DNA from: Dipetalonema caudispina
Taxonomy: Eukaryota > Nematoda > Chromadorea > Rhabditida > Onchocercidae
Assembly (NCBI GenBank): GCA_013365325.1
Contig: JABVXV010000105.1
Coordinates: 62,001 to 126,000 of the forward strand
Direction: 5' to 3'
DNA length: 64,000 nucleotides
The position numbers were made by a program, and so were the translations under genes. Of the stretch, positions 60,360 to 64,000 are shown piece by piece. Every line of letters starts with the position of its first letter. Positions within the stretch are counted from its first letter, which is position 1. The notes below the pieces were generated by a model. It ran no database searches, was not told where the DNA came from, and saw only the letters and a program-made list of their open reading frames with translations.

Positions 60360-61452
60360 ATGGCCGAGCAAACAGAAAGAGCGTTCCAAAAACAGCCCAC
60401 TGTATTTTTGAACAATAAACTGCGAACTTTAGGAATCGGTAAGAAAGCGAAGAAGGATATACGTTATGTTCGAAATGTTGGGTTGGGGTTTAAAACACCA
60501 CGTGAGGTGAGTAACATGGTGGTTTTAAATATCTAACTTTTGATATGTGCTCGCCTTATCTCAATTCTAACCGATTGGTGCGTTTGGATAATAAACTTAC
60601 GGCTATTAATAGCGTTAAATGTATACTTACGTATCGATAAATTACGTTTTGAGTTCAAGGATGTTTGCTGTATATTTTAAAGCCATTAAAAAAACTTTTG
60701 TTTCAGTTTTGTTAGAATATTGGAATGATAAGCAGAACAATGCTCATGTAATACGTTTCGGAAATTTTCTTGATTTGATTCAATTACAGGCCATAACTGG
60801 GACATACATTGACAAAAAATGCCCGTTCACTGGGAATGTTTCGATTCGTGGACGTATTTTGACTGGTGTTGTTGTGAAAATGAAGATGCAAAGGACAATA
60901 GTAATTCGACGGGATTATTTGCATTTCATCAAAAAGTATCGTCGATATGAGAAACGTCATCGTAATATGTCTGTACATTGCTCACCTGCTTTCAGGTTAA
61001 CGATTTCATAGTTTTTTTGTCATTCACAAAATTTTTGAATCACTAAAACATTCATTCCTCGCTTTTCTTTTCCCCTTTTCTCCGATTAATTCATTGCGCT
61101 GCCAAGCGAGTGTAAGCCCCCTTCAATCGGTTTGCTTTGTTTATATCTGATTGAGCTAGCGACAATGTCCCTTCCATCCCGTAAATGTCAATCTTACTTT
61201 ATCGTTTGAAAATTCTGTTTAAAAATTCTGCTTCAACTGTATTGCTAGAAGTCCCCTTGTCTATGCTTGTGCATCAATCTTCCACGAAATTGGTAAATTT
61301 ACTGATTTTTCAAGAGTAGCTTTTTCAGAGATATAGCGGTGGGTGATATTGTAACAGTTGGTGAATGCCGTCCATTGTCGAAGACCGTACGATACAATGT
61401 GTTGAAAGTGCTGAAGGCATCGGGAGCTAAGAAATCTTTCGACAAGTTCTGA
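60360..61452 (+). CDS. RPS11: 40S ribosomal protein S11 (uS17)
   Basis: Structural component of the small ribosomal subunit. Exons 60360-60506 ([20 protein letters not shown]), 60790-60995 ([20 protein letters not shown] and later [19 protein letters not shown]) and 61329-61452 ([20 protein letters not shown]) join in phase to give 158 residues, exactly the length of human RPS11. The [12 protein letters not shown] and [10 protein letters not shown] signatures are intact. An acceptor-like AG lies just before the ATG. The C terminus ends SFDKF. There is no sign of decay, so this is a functional gene rather than one of the intronless pseudogenes common for this class. Confidence 0.98.
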
Positions 61453-64000
61453 TAAAATCATTTCCTCTTTTTTGTTGTTATATTTGACTTTTCGACAGTA
61501 AATTGTTATTATTGGTTTGAAGTTTTCTCGTAAATTCAGAACAGACCTGTCTTCTTGGGAAAGCCGTGAAGGTCATTTAAGATTGGAAAAATAATGAAAA
61601 ATGGTGCTTATCATCCTAACTTTTGGAATGAATTTTTTATTTTTGAGGATGAAACCGTTCTGTATTGTTTTATAAGGAAAGAAAGTATAATTCTGAGAAC
61701 TAATGTGAGCTTGAGCTTAGATAGTCACTTCTGAGGATATCGCGGCTTTGTTCTTGATCTTTCTACTCTCGTATCTTTTCGTTTGTGCAACCTTTTAGGG
61801 AGCGAACTAAACTTGTTCAACAAGCTGTTCGAAATCTTTTACAAAATAATCTGAAATTAAATTTGACGAAATTTTGAATTTCAACTCTTCAGCTCGTAAT
61901 ATTTAATTCCAAAGGGACTTTAGGAAGAGTTCGAAGCCAGTTCGTTCATCCAAACAATATACTTAATGATAGCACGTTTCATTCCTCAGACCTGCTTTCA
62001 TGTTAGAAGAATTATCATGTTATAAATGTTGATTAGATGAAGTGGATGAAAAACAGACAAACGAAACCATCCGACAGCGCTTTTGTTTATTCCTGATAAC
62101 TGCCTCATTCAGACGGCCACATAAACATTCATATATATATATATATATATATGTTTGGATTGTGTTACTCTTGCTGCCGTTGTCGCCGTCATTTGTCGAC
62201 AGTTCATCCCTCAATTTCATATGTTGTGGAGGACATACTTATTGCTCTCTCGATGAAATTTCATCATTTTCAAAATAATTAGCATTATAATTTTGGACAA
62301 TCTTGAGATTTCATACGGTTAATTCTCAGTAACTGCTCACCTCCATGCAATCACCGCCATTTTTATATTGTCTTTCGCAGTGTAACGAAGTAAAGACTTC
62401 CAATTAATTCGATGAATCCCTTCCTCCCGAATAGTATCTCTATTCAAGACAACCATTCAAATTTCCGTTATTTGGGCTAATTAATATAGTTTACCTCTTA
62501 CTCCCGACAGGAATACAAGCTGATACAGTATACGCTTTCCTAGTGAAAGGATATGTGACAGTTGAATCACATATGCATTCTCACGATGTCAGTCATTAAT
62601 TCATTTAATTGACTTGGTAATTGAATTCTGATTGTTTCCTCTTCGGATGACGTGAGAAAAATTGAACCTTCTTCAAATGATCTATTTTTTGGTCCAAATT
62701 CTTGGAATTAATGTTGGTGACAATCATCGAAGAAGAGAGAGAGAACAAGAAATTAACAATGATTCTTACGAAAGGACGCATTTTTTTCTGAACTATTAGA
62801 TAATGCGTAAAAATTTACATATAGTGCAATGAATATTGTCATGCTATATCCGTTGTGAGTTAAAATATATTCTTTCCTTAAAGAAAAAAGTACGTTGAAT
62901 ACTGATATTCAGTAGTGTATACTGATACTACTGATTTCAAGTACCACTAAACTAGGCCATACCAATATTATGTTATTGTTGACACATCTAGAGTAGTTCC
63001 AATACCTTAGGCGCTTATTCCATGAATCAGTTAATGATAGACTCAAAAAGCTAATGTTAGCAATTTGAGTTCACTGATCTTTTATTTTCCTTTTTCGTTT
63101 ACTTAATTAATTATTTATTCATTCGAGATAGAAACTAACATCTTTTGGAACTCGTTTTTTTTCCCTTTTTGATTCTTTCATTTTAAGAGGAAAATGTTCC
63201 AAACTGCCAAAAATGTCCAAATATGAGGTAATTTTGGAAATGAAAACATAATGTTCACTTGACAACATGCGAAAGTAAAATATCATAGATGGGATTAGAA
63301 ACTTCGGAAAATTTGATTTTCGTTTTTTGCATTTTCTAAAACTGAACCGCATGCCTCTCGACACAACTTAAGTAAAGAAATGCCTATGTTGAATTCTCCC
63401 AGTGCTTTGCAAATTTCCGGTTTTCTTCGTCCTTCTCTAATAAATGCATTGGTTGCTTGAGTAAATAGCAAAAAGAAATTTGAAGTGTGAGCTTTCGGAA
63501 ATTCCCATTGTCTGTTGTTTAAATTTTTAAAAATCTTCTTGTTTGCTGGATGAATTTGAAGTTCTGCACTTTTATTTCTTCAATTTCTTGAACTTCTGTC
63601 ATATCCATCCCATAGTTGAACTGAATGAAACATTATTTAGTTCATGGAATTTGTGAGCATTCCTCCTATCTTCCAGTCCACTATCGATTAACAAATGCTA
63701 TTCAGTTTCTTTCATCAAAGACTTAATTTTATTTTTTTTAATTAATACTTCTCGCTTCTGTATGGATATTAAAGCCATGTATTTAGGGAAACAAAATTAT
63801 TTCCCTGAAGCAATTGTCCAATTTTCTGATCGTCACAAAAATAGCAGTCTTGTTTCAATTTGTTTTCTAAATTTTATTTATAAACCTTCATAATAATTAT
63901 CAACAGTTGGAACTCTTCGTTGAGAAATTTAAACTACATAATACATTTGAAGCAGAAATTTAAGATTCTTATTGTTTGTAAATGACCCTGTTAAGCTGTT
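61453..64000. other. 3' flank of RPS11, no gene recognised
   Basis: AT-rich DNA with the RPS11 3' end and intergenic sequence. An exon-like 26-codon stretch follows a TTTTAG acceptor near 61800 (ERTKLVQQAVRNLLQNNLKL), but no partner exons were found. The window ends without another supported gene. Confidence 0.4.
62131..62152. repeat. (AT)11 microsatellite
   Basis: Eleven uninterrupted AT dinucleotides in the region downstream of RPS11. Confidence 0.95.

Noticed and set aside
61800..61880. Exon-like ERTKLVQQAVRNLL stretch after a TTTTAG
   Set aside because: It is short, ends in a stop after 26 codons, and has no partner exon in phase. RPS11 is already complete without it.

Overview
This window is eukaryotic and most likely comes from a spirurid or filarial (clade III) nematode. 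The DNA is very AT-rich. Genes are broken into many short exons joined by introns of a few hundred bases with TTTCAG-type acceptors. Several genes carry an acceptor-like AG 5 to 15 bases before the start ATG, as expected for SL trans-splicing. The recognisable proteins are closest in pattern to their nematode and other animal counterparts. There is no bacterial operon, CRISPR array, tRNA or rRNA that I could support. All exon models were read by eye from splice sites, phase and family similarity.

Left part (1-20966). A minus-strand ERGIC3/Erv46 gene (4699-1011) is followed by a plus-strand gene for an unrecognised signal-peptide, single-pass membrane protein (6234-10231). Next come the 3' exons of an unrecognised basic, Arg/His-rich protein on the minus strand (14085-12161). 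The 3' exons of neuronal calcium sensor ncs-1 follow on the minus strand (20966-18783). A dispersed repeat of about 280 bp occurs twice (6522-6806 and 17197-17470). Roughly 10 kb upstream of the recognised ncs-1 exons shows no clear gene, apart from a decayed reading frame at 29540-29989.

Middle part (30856-44680). A minus-strand acidic protein with a perfect destruction box is a securin candidate (32060-30856). The Sec12/PREB gene follows on the minus strand (37101-33455), with a 34-bp minisatellite just upstream of its start. Two tandem plus-strand medium-chain acyl-CoA dehydrogenase paralogues follow (38545-41285 and 41978-44680), each with a presequence-like N terminus.

Right part (46081-64000). 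A plus-strand gene for an unrecognised small membrane protein appears to span 46081-51703. NOP16 (minus, 53975-52368) and RPAP2/Rtr1 (plus, 54344-57827) diverge from a 368-bp shared intergenic region. DPM2 (58511-59199) and ribosomal protein S11 (60360-61452) follow RPAP2 on the same strand. The last 2.5 kb has no supported gene.

Functionally these are mostly housekeeping genes: ER-Golgi traffic (ERGIC3, Sec12), ER glycosylation (DPM2), mitochondrial beta-oxidation (the two ACADMs), ribosome assembly and translation (NOP16, RPS11) and Pol II handling (RPAP2). There is no sign that they form one pathway. The most unusual signals are an apparent poison-exon duplication in ERGIC3, three probable GC-AG introns (two in one gene), a higher-order minisatellite carrying an acceptor-like TTTCAG in every unit, a dispersed repeat whose ends coincide with splice-like dinucleotides, and a cluster of TGCATG elements in a long intron.
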